Positions 1 to 6,760 of a DNA stretch of 10,882 nucleotides are shown here, one piece after another. The stretch is from Pseudomonadota bacterium (GTDB lineage Bacteria; Pseudomonadota; Alphaproteobacteria; Rhizobiales; Rhizobiaceae), in assembly GCA_023393575.1 (NCBI GenBank), contig JAEWKX010000137.1, positions 1 to 10,882 on the forward strand, read 5' to 3'. Below the pieces are notes generated by a model. The model had not been told where the DNA came from, did no database searches, and worked only from the letters and a program-made list of their open reading frames with translations. Each line of letters opens with the position of its first letter. Position 1 is the stretch's first letter. The translations under genes and the position numbers were made by a program.

Positions 1-1057
1 GGGCCTGTTCGATGACCTCCCCGAGACGTTGGCGGCGCTCGAAGAAGGTATGGGCACGCACATCCCGGTCGCCCTCGAACAGGAGATCGTAGGCGCGCAC
101 GAAGGCGGGGTAGTCGTCCAGCATGCGCGCACTCACCGTCTTGCGGTTGAGGCGCTGCTGCAGGTCGGAGAAGGTGCGGGTCGGGCTGTTGGAGCGCATG
201 GTGCCGCCGACCAGCAGCTCGCCATCCACCACCCCCTCGAAATTGATGGAGTCCACGATATCCGGAAAGGCGCCGGTGATGTCGTCGCCGGAGCGGGAAT
301 AGAGCTTCCTGGTGCCGCCATAGCTCGACATCTGCACCCGGATGCCGTCCCATTTCCATTCCGCGGCATAGTCCTCGGGGTCGAGCTTTTCGAGATCGCC
401 CTCCTCCACCGGATTGGCGAGCATGACGGAGTGGAAGATCGCCGGCGTCGCCAGCACCGGCTTTTCCGCCCTGCCCTCCAGCCAGGCGAACAGCGGCTCG
501 TAGGGCGGACCAAGCCCGTGCCACAGGGTTTCGATCTCCGTCACGTCCCTCCGGTTCCCTCCCGGGCCGCTCATGTCCGACAGCGCCTGCTTGGCGAGCC
601 GGGCGGAAACGCCGATACGCAGGGATCCGGTTGCAAGCTTCAGGAAGGCGAAGCGGCTAGAGGGATCGAGATGGTCGAGCAGGTCGCGCACGGCGGCCCG
701 GACCTCGGTGCGGCCGAGCGAATTCATCATCGTCACCACCTGGCCCAGCCGGGGCTGCTCCTCGTCCGTCGTGTCGTCCTTCTCGCCGCCATCCCAGACG
801 AGCGCGATGGTTTCCGCAAGATCGCCGACATAGTCGTAGGAATACTGGAAGAGCACCGGGTCGAGCCGTTCGAGCACGAGGTCGCGCAGCAGCGCCGGCT
901 TGATGTTCCTGAGGTCGAGCGTGCCGGCCAGCGCGGCGAGACCATAGCCGCGATCCGGATCGGGGGTGTCGCGGAAATAGTCGGCCAGCAGCTTGAGCTT
1001 GCCGTTGCGGGAGGGCGTGAGGACCAGGCGGTCGAGGAGGGTGGCGAAGGCTTTCAT
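1..1057 (-). CDS. ATP-dependent DNA ligase, PP_1105/cisplatin-response family (3' end outside window)
   Basis: It seals DNA nicks using ATP. The visible 352 residues hold an N-terminal helical domain (about 1-200) followed by the start of the nucleotidyltransferase domain. Motif I is EWKWDGIR with the adenylated lysine at K235. A YSRSG segment (about 253-257) and the motif III glutamate in VVDGELLV (E280) follow, and then AYDLLFEGD (motif IIIa type). Motifs IV and V and the OB fold, roughly the last 180 residues by family length, lie beyond the left edge, so integrity of the C-terminus cannot be judged. The start ATG overlaps the TGA of the exonuclease gene in TGATG, with a GAGGGGGA ribosome site inside that gene, which implies translational coupling. 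This family (TIGR04120) is known to sit with an exonuclease, an Lhr-core helicase and a metallophosphoesterase; the last two would be expected just outside the left edge. The ligase identity is secure; a role in crosslink or cisplatin damage is inferred from the family name. Confidence 0.95.
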   Translation of the reverse strand, partial: MKAFATLLDRLVLTPSRNGKLKLLADYFRDTPDPDRGYGLAALAGTLDLRNIKPALLRDLVLERLDPVLFQYSYDYVGDLAETIALVWDGGEKDDTTDEEQPRLGQVVTMMNSLGRTEVRAAVRDLLDHLDPSSRFAFLKLATGSLRIGVSARLAKQALSDMSGPGGNRRDVTEIETLWHGLGPPYEPLFAWLEGRAEKPVLATPAIFHSVMLANPVEEGDLEKLDPEDYAAEWKWDGIRVQMSSYGGTRKLYSRSGDDITGAFPDIVDSINFEGVVDGELLVGGTMRSNSPTRTFSDLQQRLNRKTVSARMLDDYPAFVRAYDLLFEGDRDVRAHTFFERRQRLGEVIEQA

Positions 1058-2067
1058 CAATCCCCCTCGTCCTCGTAGCCGACGAGATGCAGCGGGCGGG
1101 CGGGGATGCCCTGCAATTCGCACCAGCGGACCAGGGCTTCCTCGCGGCCGTGCGTCACCCAGACTTCCGAAGGCTCGATCTCCTTGATGGTGGCGAGCAG
1201 CTCCGGCCAATCGCAATGATCGGAAATCACCAGCGGCAGTTCGACGCCACCCTGCCTGGCGCGCTGCCGGACCATCATCCAGCCCGAGGCGAAGGCAACC
1301 AGCGGCTCGTTGAAGCGGCGCGCCCAGCGGTCCTGGAAGGCCGATGGCGGGCCGACCACGACGGCGCCCTTGAAGGCATCCGGATCCTTCTTCTCCAGCG
1401 TCGCCGGACGGATTTCGCCCAGTTCGATGCCCTGTGCGCGGTAGTAGTCGCAGAGCCTCGCCAGCGCGCCGTGGATGAAGATCGGTTCGTGATAGCCGCA
1501 GTCACGGATCAGCCGTATGACGCGCTGCGCCTTGCCGAGCGCATAGGCGCCAACCAGGTGGCTGCGCTCGGGAAACTGCTTCAGCGAGGTGAGCAGCTTG
1601 CCGATCTCCTCCTTCGGGTCGGGATGGTGGAAGACCGGCAGGCCGAAGGTAGCCTCGGTGATGAAGACGTCGCAGCGGACCGGCTCGAAGGAGGCGCAGG
1701 TGGGATCGATGCCACGCTTATAGTCGCCGGAGACGTTGATCCTCAGCCCGTCCTTCCGGATGAGGACCTGCGCCGAACCCAGGACGTGCCCGGCCGGGTG
1801 GAAGCAGACGCTGACGCCGTCGACGTCCAGGCGCTCTCCAAACTCGGCCGCCTGTTCGGTGCCGCAGAAATCATCGCCATAGCGGATGCGCATGATGTCG
1901 AGGGTCTGGCGCGTCGCAAGCACCTTGCCGTGGCCGGGGCGGGCGTGGTCGGAATGGCCATGGGTGATCAGCGCCCGCTCGACGGGCCGCACCGGATCGA
2001 CATGGAAGCGGCCGATGGGGCAGAACAGCCCGGCCGGGGTGGGATGAAGCAGCGCCTCTGGTTTCAT
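1057..2067 (-). CDS. Ligase-associated DNA damage response exonuclease (metallo-beta-lactamase fold)
   Basis: A 336-residue nuclease of the MBL/beta-CASP type (family TIGR04122), thought to trim DNA ends before ligation. The metal site is visible: ALITHGHSDHA gives H36, H38, D40 and H41; HPAGHVLGSAQ gives H90 and H94; VSGDYK gives D115. Further histidines in ISDHCDW (H284) and VTHGREE (H306) fit the C-terminal motifs of the family. No truncation is seen and the length is normal. The start MKPEALLHPTPAGLFCP is typical of these proteins, although the nearest purine stretch (GAGGG) is only one base from the ATG, so initiation may be weak or coupled to the cyclase gene 51 bp upstream. It overlaps the ligase start by one base. 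The exonuclease activity is known for related proteins and is inferred here from motif conservation. Confidence 0.93.
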   Translation of the reverse strand: MKPEALLHPTPAGLFCPIGRFHVDPVRPVERALITHGHSDHARPGHGKVLATRQTLDIMRIRYGDDFCGTEQAAEFGERLDVDGVSVCFHPAGHVLGSAQVLIRKDGLRINVSGDYKRGIDPTCASFEPVRCDVFITEATFGLPVFHHPDPKEEIGKLLTSLKQFPERSHLVGAYALGKAQRVIRLIRDCGYHEPIFIHGALARLCDYYRAQGIELGEIRPATLEKKDPDAFKGAVVVGPPSAFQDRWARRFNEPLVAFASGWMMVRQRARQGGVELPLVISDHCDWPELLATIKEIEPSEVWVTHGREEALVRWCELQGIPARPLHLVGYEDEGD

Positions 2068-2118
2068 GCCCTCAAGATAGGGCGCGCCGCAGCAGATGAA
2101 AGATTGCGCGACCGGGCG

Positions 2119-3639
2119 TCATTCGGGCTGGGGAGGAGGCCCACGCCACACCTGAAGGCGGTCCCGGCCGTCGTGCTTGGCGCCATACATCGCCCGGTCC
2201 GCCCGCGCCAGCAGCGCTTCCGGGGTATCTCCATCCTCGGGATAGAAGGCGATGCCCATGCTGCAGGTCACCTGGACGAGCTCGCCCTCGAAGGCGACGG
2301 GCGTCGAGATGACCGCCCGCAACTCCTCCATGCGCCGAACGACTCCGTCCTCGTCTGGCCCGAGGCTGGCGAAGGCGATCGCAAATTCGTCGCCGCCAAG
2401 GCGGACGAGCAGGTCGTTGGCGCGGATGCAGCGTGGGAGCCGGGCCGCGATGGCCTTCAGAACCTCGTCGCCGGCAGCATGGCCGAGCCGGTCGTTGATC
2501 TCCTTGAAATTATCGAGATCGATATAGGCGACGGCAACGCTGCGTCTTTCCTGCCGCGCCTCGGCAAGCCTGTGGTTGAACTGGCTCCAGAACAGGGTGC
2601 GGTTCGGCAGCCCCGTGAGCGCGTCGTGGTGGGCGATGTAGCGGATGCGCTCTTCGGCCCGCGCCCGCTCGATGGCGATCCCGGCGATATCCGTCGCCAT
2701 GGCGGCGAGTTCGCGCTCCAGCGATGTCGGCTCACGCACGGTGCCGGAGTAGAGCGCGAAGGTGCCGAGGACTCTTTCATCCGCGCCCATGATCGGGGTG
2801 GACCAGCAGGAGCGGAAATCGAAACGGATCGCCAGATCTCGGTAATCCTCCCAGAGCGGATCCTGCAATACGTCGCTGACGACGACAGGTTCGCGCCGCC
2901 AGGCGGCGGTACCGCAGGAGCCGACGCGCGGCCCGATCTGGAGGCCGTCGATCATCCTCACGTAACTCTCGGGCAGACGGGGTGCAGCACCGTGCCGCAG
3001 CCGGTCGCTTCCCTCCTCAAGAAGCAGGACCGAGGCGACGATGTCCTGCAGTTCCTCCTCCACGAGATCGACGAGCGACAGCAGCACCCGATCCAGCGGC
3101 TGGCCGCGCGCCACCATGTCCAGCAGCCGGGCGTGACCCCGCCGCAGTTCCTCCTGATGTTTGCGCTCGGTGATGTCGCGCGAGATGCCGATCAGGCCGA
3201 CGATGCGTCCCTCCGCATCCCTCAGCGGCGTCTTGGTGGACTGGAGCCAGCGGAACGTGCCGCCGAAAGAGAGACGATGCTCCCGGCCGGTGATCGGCTC
3301 TCCGGTCGACATCATCCTCTGCTCGGCCAGGAAAAGCTCCTCCGCCGAACTTCCGTCGAAGAGATCGAAATCGGTCTTTCCCAGGAGATCGACAGGATGA
3401 TCGCAAGCGTTCGCACGGGCGGTCGCGGCATTGGCGAGCACGAAGCGGCTGCGGCGGTCCTTGACGTAGATGAGTTCCGGGAATTGATCCACAAGCGAGC
3501 ATGCGTCGCGCCGGTCGAGGATCGCGCTCGCGTCGGACAGCTCGGCATCGGTTGCTATAGCGACGAGCCGAAGGCGAAGGTCCTCGAGCGTCAGCGAGGA
3601 CTTCCGCGCATGCCCATTGTCCGACATGGGACTGCTCAT
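2119..3639 (-). CDS. Diguanylate cyclase with PAS and GAF sensor domains
   Basis: A 506-residue protein predicted to make cyclic di-GMP from GTP. The order is a PAS domain with its PAC tail (about 46-160, ending GISRDITERK), a GAF domain (about 173-326) and a GGDEF domain (about 333-498). Catalytic features are intact: DLDNFKEIND for GTP and metal binding, and LGGDEF at 415-419. RAND at 406-409, five residues before GGDEF, is an RxxD inhibitory site, so product feedback is likely. There is no transmembrane segment, so it should sense a cytoplasmic ligand or redox cue; which one cannot be read. I chose the ATG at 3639 because GGGGAGAG lies 7 bases upstream; an in-frame GTG at 3660 and an ATG at 3627 are less likely. 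It is followed by the exonuclease gene after 51 bp on the same strand, so co-transcription is possible. Catalytic activity is inferred from motifs. Confidence 0.95.
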   Translation of the reverse strand: MSSPMSDNGHARKSSLTLEDLRLRLVAIATDAELSDASAILDRRDACSLVDQFPELIYVKDRRSRFVLANAATARANACDHPVDLLGKTDFDLFDGSSAEELFLAEQRMMSTGEPITGREHRLSFGGTFRWLQSTKTPLRDAEGRIVGLIGISRDITERKHQEELRRGHARLLDMVARGQPLDRVLLSLVDLVEEELQDIVASVLLLEEGSDRLRHGAAPRLPESYVRMIDGLQIGPRVGSCGTAAWRREPVVVSDVLQDPLWEDYRDLAIRFDFRSCWSTPIMGADERVLGTFALYSGTVREPTSLERELAAMATDIAGIAIERARAEERIRYIAHHDALTGLPNRTLFWSQFNHRLAEARQERRSVAVAYIDLDNFKEINDRLGHAAGDEVLKAIAARLPRCIRANDLLVRLGGDEFAIAFASLGPDEDGVVRRMEELRAVISTPVAFEGELVQVTCSMGIAFYPEDGDTPEALLARADRAMYGAKHDGRDRLQVWRGPPPQPE

Positions 3640-3673
3640 CCTATGTCTCTCCCCAACCACGCAAAGAAGATGC

Positions 3674-3687
3674 CTTCCGGTCGGAAG
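3674..3687. promoter_or_regulatory. Perfect 14-bp palindrome upstream of the cyclase gene
   Basis: CTTCCG-GT-CGGAAG is a perfect inverted repeat with 6-bp arms and a 2-bp centre, 35 bp before the chosen cyclase start in the divergent gap. Its dyad symmetry suits a dimeric regulator's operator; as RNA a 2-base loop would be too tight. The regulator is unknown and a chance origin is possible. Confidence 0.35.
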
Positions 3688-3720
3688 ACATTGCAGATCA
3701 AATCCTTAATCTTCTTTAAT

Positions 3721-3775
3721 ACAATCGTAAAAATTGTCCTGTTGCGTGATGCATTCAACGTGCATTGCATATAAT
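3721..3775 (+). promoter_or_regulatory. AT-rich divergent promoter region with a perfect -10 box and two dyads
   Basis: The gap between the cyclase and the Tat protein is the most AT-rich stretch of the window. A perfect TATAAT lies at 3770-3775, 26 bp before the Tat protein start, but no good -35 element sits 16-18 bp upstream (TTGCGT at 3742-3747 is 22 bp away), which suggests an activator-dependent promoter. Two short dyads lie upstream: ACAAT-N7-ATTGT at 3721-3737 and ATGCA-N7-TGCAT at about 3749-3765. They share arm length and spacing but not sequence, so they may be unrelated. No convincing -35/-10 pair was found for the minus-strand cyclase. Confidence 0.35.
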
Positions 3776-3801
3776 CACCGGTTTATCGAGGAAGAAACGG
3801 A

Positions 3802-5178
3802 ATGATCTCCAGACGAAAGGTCCTGCTCGGCCTCTCATCGGCGGTGGGCGGCGGCCTGCTGGCCGGCGGGCCGGGACAGGCTGGGCCCGTCCTGCCGCCG
3901 ACCGATCTGCGCGGCGCGATCGATGCCGGGGCCGCCGGAGTGGCAGGCACGCCGGGCCTCAACCAGACCCGCGGGCTGCAGGACCTGATCGACCAGGCTG
4001 CCGGCGGGAACCGGTGGATCCTCCTGCCGCCCGGCCGCTACGAGGTGGCCGACCTCAGGCTTCCGGACCGGACGCGCCTGGCCGGAACGGCCGGCGCCAC
4101 CATTCTTGCTCTTGCCGGCGGCGGGCCGTTCATCGGGAGCGCCACCGGTGCCCACCGGATCGAGCTGAACGGCATCGACTTCGACGGCGCGGGCATCCCC
4201 CTTCCCGAAGACGTGCCGGCCCTGCTCCACCTGCGCGACGTTTCCGACCTCTCGATCGAGAACTGCGCATTCACGGGCTGCCGCAAAACGGCACTGACGC
4301 TGGAACGCTGCGGCGGCATCGTGAAGGGAAACCGGATCTCGGGGATTGGCGAATACGGCCTCCATGCCATCGACAGCACCGGCATGGCGATCCGGGAGAA
4401 CAGCCTCTCCGGCTGCGGCAATGGCGGCCTCCTCGTCCATCGATCAACGAAAGGCGAAGACGGGACAGTCGTCTCCGGCAACCGCATCACGCGGACCGGC
4501 GCAAGCTATGGCGGCACCGGCGAGTTCGGCAACGCCATCAACCTCTACCGGGCGGACGCCGTCAGCGTCTCCGGAAACCACATCACCGACAGCGCCTTCA
4601 CCGCCATCCGAGCCAACGGCTCTTCCAACGTCAGGATTGCCGACAATCACTGCCTGCGCTCGGGCGAGACCGCGATCTATTCCGAATTCGGTTTCGAGGG
4701 TGCGGTGGTGACGGGCAATCTCGTCGACGGCGCCGCCAACGGCATCAGCATCGCCAACTTCAACGAGGGTGGCCGGCTTGCCGTCGTTGCCAACAACATC
4801 GTCCGAAACATCTCTCTCACCGGCCCCTACGAACACGACAACGTCGGCTTCGGGATCGGCATCGGCGTGGAGGCGGATACGGTGGTGTCGGGCAACGTCA
4901 TCGAGAACGTGCCGCGCTTCGCCATGCTCGTCGGCTGGGGGCCCTACCTGCGCAACGTCGCGGCAACCGGCAACATCGTCCGCGAGGCAGGAATCGGTTG
5001 CGCCGTGTCGGTCGTGGAGGATGCCGGCAGCGCGCTCATCAGCGACAACATCTTCGAGTCGATGCGGGACGGCGCCATCCTGGGCTTCCGCTGGCACGAC
5101 CGGGCGACGAAGGACCTCGTGGACGGGGGAGAGGGCGGCTTCCGCCACCTGACCATCCAGGGCAACCGGCACGCCTGA
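3802..5178 (+). CDS. Tat-exported parallel beta-helix protein, TIGR03808 family
   Basis: A 458-residue protein of unknown function. The N-terminus MISRRKVLLGLSS is a twin-arginine signal (R4, R5) followed by a Gly/Ala/Leu-rich core, with a likely cleavage after GQA near residue 27, so it should be folded in the cytoplasm and exported to the periplasm. After about residue 140 the sequence is a chain of roughly 20-25 residue coils, each centred on xGNxI-like steps (SGNRI, SGNHI, TGNLV, ANNIV, SGNVI, TGNIV, SDNIF, QGNRH). This is the pattern of right-handed beta-helix proteins such as pectate lyases and polysaccharide epimerases. I see no assignable catalytic site. The start is supported by GAGGA at 3788-3792, 9 bases upstream. 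It is followed by a glutathione transferase gene after 95 bp. The family matches TIGR03808 (Tat-translocated repeat protein) in architecture and length; a carbohydrate-active role is only an inference from the fold. Confidence 0.88.
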   Translation: MISRRKVLLGLSSAVGGGLLAGGPGQAGPVLPPTDLRGAIDAGAAGVAGTPGLNQTRGLQDLIDQAAGGNRWILLPPGRYEVADLRLPDRTRLAGTAGATILALAGGGPFIGSATGAHRIELNGIDFDGAGIPLPEDVPALLHLRDVSDLSIENCAFTGCRKTALTLERCGGIVKGNRISGIGEYGLHAIDSTGMAIRENSLSGCGNGGLLVHRSTKGEDGTVVSGNRITRTGASYGGTGEFGNAINLYRADAVSVSGNHITDSAFTAIRANGSSNVRIADNHCLRSGETAIYSEFGFEGAVVTGNLVDGAANGISIANFNEGGRLAVVANNIVRNISLTGPYEHDNVGFGIGIGVEADTVVSGNVIENVPRFAMLVGWGPYLRNVAATGNIVREAGIGCAVSVVEDAGSALISDNIFESMRDGAILGFRWHDRATKDLVDGGEGGFRHLTIQGNRHA

Positions 5179-5230
5179 ACCATCGAAACAATTCATGGCC
5201 TCACAACGCGGAATGCTCTTCCTCCGGAGC

Positions 5231-5267
5231 CCTCCTCCCCTTAGCGTGCGACGGACTTTCCAGGAGG
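5231..5267 (+). promoter_or_regulatory. Possible hairpin masking the ribosome binding site of the downstream transferase
   Basis: The perfect ribosome binding site AGGAGG (5262-5267), 6 bases before the transferase ATG, is exactly complementary to CCTCCT at 5231-5236, leaving a 25-base loop. A second pyrimidine run, CTTCCTCC, and the palindrome CTCCGGAG (5222-5229) lie just upstream and could compete. If the transcript starts upstream of 5231, the leader can fold to hide the initiation site. The transcription start is unknown, so this is an inference from complementarity. Confidence 0.3.
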
Positions 5268-5273
5268 ACATGA

Positions 5274-5933
5274 ATGCTGACGATCCACGGTGTCTACCGC
5301 TCCCGCGCCACGCGGCCGCTCTGGCTGATCGAGGAACTGGGCCTGCCGTTCCGGCACGAGCCGGTGATCCAGGCCTACCGGCTGGCCGATCCCACCGTCC
5401 CAGACGCACCCTTCAACACGCGCTCGCCGGGGTTCCTTGCGATCAACCCGATGGGGCTGATCCCGGTGATGGACGACGGCGGCTTCGTGCTGCACGAGTC
5501 GCTCGCCATCACGCTCTACCTCGCGAAGAAGTACGGCGGCGATCTCGGCCCGAAGGACCTCGCGGAAGATGCCCAGATGGTGCAATGGGCGTTGTTTTCC
5601 GCCACCGGCATCGAGACGCCGGCGCTCGACATCCAGAAGGCGATCGGCGACGGCCTGTCGGAAACGGCGGAGGGCAAGGCGAAGATCACCGCATGGGCGG
5701 GCCATCTGGAGCGCCCCTTCGATGTGCTGGAGGCCCACCTGGCGGCGCACCCGCACATCGTCGGCGACCGTTTCACGGCAGCCGATATCATCGTGGCCGA
5801 GATCGTCCGCTACGCCCAGGGACATGCTCCGCTGTTCGATGCCCGCCCGGCACTGAAAGCCTGGCTCGAAACCTGCCAGGCAAGGCCGGCCTTCAAGACG
5901 ATGTGGGAGAAGCGGCTTCAGGAACCGGCCTGA
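5274..5933 (+). CDS. Glutathione S-transferase family protein
   Basis: A 219-residue cytosolic protein with the two-domain transferase fold. The N-terminal thioredoxin-like domain (about 1-88) holds the cis-proline in GLIPVMDDGG (P64) and the glutathione-contacting Glu-Ser pair in LHESLAITLYLA (E75, S76). The alpha-helical C-domain has the usual FTAADIIVAEIV capping motif. The first-strand segment YRSRATR has serine and arginine where the activating residue of other classes would be, so the class and substrate are not assignable; it may be a conjugating or a disulfide-reducing enzyme. The ATG at 5274 is chosen over an out-of-frame ATG at 5270 because of AGGAGG 6 bases upstream. It is convergent with a second transferase whose sequence is clearly different, so the two are not a recent duplication. 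The role in thiol-dependent detoxification is inferred from the family. Confidence 0.9.
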   Translation: MLTIHGVYRSRATRPLWLIEELGLPFRHEPVIQAYRLADPTVPDAPFNTRSPGFLAINPMGLIPVMDDGGFVLHESLAITLYLAKKYGGDLGPKDLAEDAQMVQWALFSATGIETPALDIQKAIGDGLSETAEGKAKITAWAGHLERPFDVLEAHLAAHPHIVGDRFTAADIIVAEIVRYAQGHAPLFDARPALKAWLETCQARPAFKTMWEKRLQEPA

Positions 5934-6045
5934 AGACCGCGCGGTCGAGCGTCTGCATCTGCGACCGCAGCCAGTCGCGGAACAGGCGCACCTTGGCCGT
6001 CAGGGGCGTCCGGCAACGGGCCGCGCCGGAGCGCTGCGCCTGAGG
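5893..6045 (-). pseudogene. Probable remnant of a LysR-type regulator C-terminus
   Basis: Between the two convergent transferase genes, the minus strand reads RTPLTAKVRLFRDWLRS followed by QMQTLDRAV (about 6012-5935). The pattern of Leu-Thr-x-Lys-Val-Arg-x-Phe-Arg-Asp-Trp-Leu is typical of the very end of LysR-family regulators, where the last helix of the effector domain closes the protein. There is no start codon and no upstream regulator: the frame begins immediately after the stop of the downstream-facing transferase (6046) and runs to a TGA at 5893, inside the end of the other transferase gene. I infer that most of a regulator gene was deleted and its 3' end kept. A perfect palindrome GACCGCGCGGTC (5935-5946) lies at its end. 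The match is by eye on about 27 residues, so chance resemblance is not excluded. Confidence 0.5.
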
Positions 6046-6672
6046 TCAGGCCGCAGGTTTCTCCGTCGCGAGGGCGTGCCGTACCGCCGGCCGATCCATC
6101 ATCCGGCGATGGTGAGCGGCCACCTTCGGGAACTCGTCCATCTCGATGCCGAGGCCCTGCAGCCAGTCCGTCATGGTGAACAGATAGGGGTCGGCCACGG
6201 AATAGCTCTCCCCGAGGACCCAGGGACCGGTCAGGAAGTCGTTCTCGACCATGCCGAAATACATCCGCATGTTCGGCACGACCTTCCGCTTCATGGCCTC
6301 CAGCGCCTCCGGCTCGTCGGCCCAGCGGTAGCCGCGCCTGTTGTGGGCATAGGCGACATGCAGGGAGGAGGCGATGAAGCTGTTGAAGCCCTGCATGCGG
6401 GCGAACTCGAAAGGATCGTCGAGCGGGGCGAGCTTCGCCTGCGGTGCAACCTGCGCGATGAAGGCAAGGATCGCCGGGCTTTCGATCAGCGTTCCCCGGC
6501 CGGTCGCCAGCGCCGGCACGCGCCCGTTCGGATTGCGCTTCAGGTATTCCGGCGAGCGCTGCTCGTTCTCGGCGAAGTTCACCCGCCGCACCTCGTAGGG
6601 GAGCCCGGATTCCGCCAGCGCGATGTGGCTGGCGAGCGAGCAGGCATTGGGCGAGTAAAACAGCGTGTACAT
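6046..6672 (-). CDS. Beta-class glutathione S-transferase
   Basis: A 208-residue cytosolic enzyme resembling E. coli GstA. The N-terminus MYTLFYSPNACSLASHIAL places the beta-class catalytic cysteine at C11 (Cys10 in E. coli), which forms the mixed disulfide or activates glutathione. The cis-proline is in GRVPAL (P53) and the Glu-Ser pair is E64-S65. H105, in FIASSLHVAY, lines up with the second active-site residue His106 of GstA. The C-domain carries the YSVADPYLF capping motif. The start is supported by GGAGGAG a few bases upstream. It lies 88 bp downstream of the asparaginase gene on the same strand with no terminator visible between them, so read-through transcription is likely. It probably acts in conjugation of electrophiles or peroxide protection; the substrate cannot be read from the sequence. 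Confidence 0.93.
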   Translation of the reverse strand: MYTLFYSPNACSLASHIALAESGLPYEVRRVNFAENEQRSPEYLKRNPNGRVPALATGRGTLIESPAILAFIAQVAPQAKLAPLDDPFEFARMQGFNSFIASSLHVAYAHNRRGYRWADEPEALEAMKRKVVPNMRMYFGMVENDFLTGPWVLGESYSVADPYLFTMTDWLQGLGIEMDEFPKVAAHHRRMMDRPAVRHALATEKPAA

Positions 6673-6760
6673 GGGGCTCCTCCGTTCCGTCCTGCCGATG
6701 ATCTGGGGCCGGAGAGCGCGGCATCAAGCCCTGCCGCATCTCATGAGGAGGCTGCGGCGA

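Noticed and set aside
1087..3774. 895-codon open frame on the plus strand
   Set aside because: It runs opposite to the exonuclease and cyclase genes, which show full domain motifs, and its product is low in recognisable folds and rich in Arg, Ala and Asp. It is an antisense frame kept open by high GC.
5231..5239. CCTCCTCCC, the motif of the Rhodobacter CcsR-type small RNAs found near DUF1127 genes
   Set aside because: It occurs once, far from the DUF1127 gene, without the tandem hairpins of those RNAs; pairing with the nearby ribosome site is the simpler reading.
3765..5273. 502-codon plus-strand frame over the Tat protein
   Set aside because: Its product is extremely Arg/Pro/His rich, as expected from a shifted reading of GC-rich codons; the overlapping frame has a Tat signal and beta-helix repeats.
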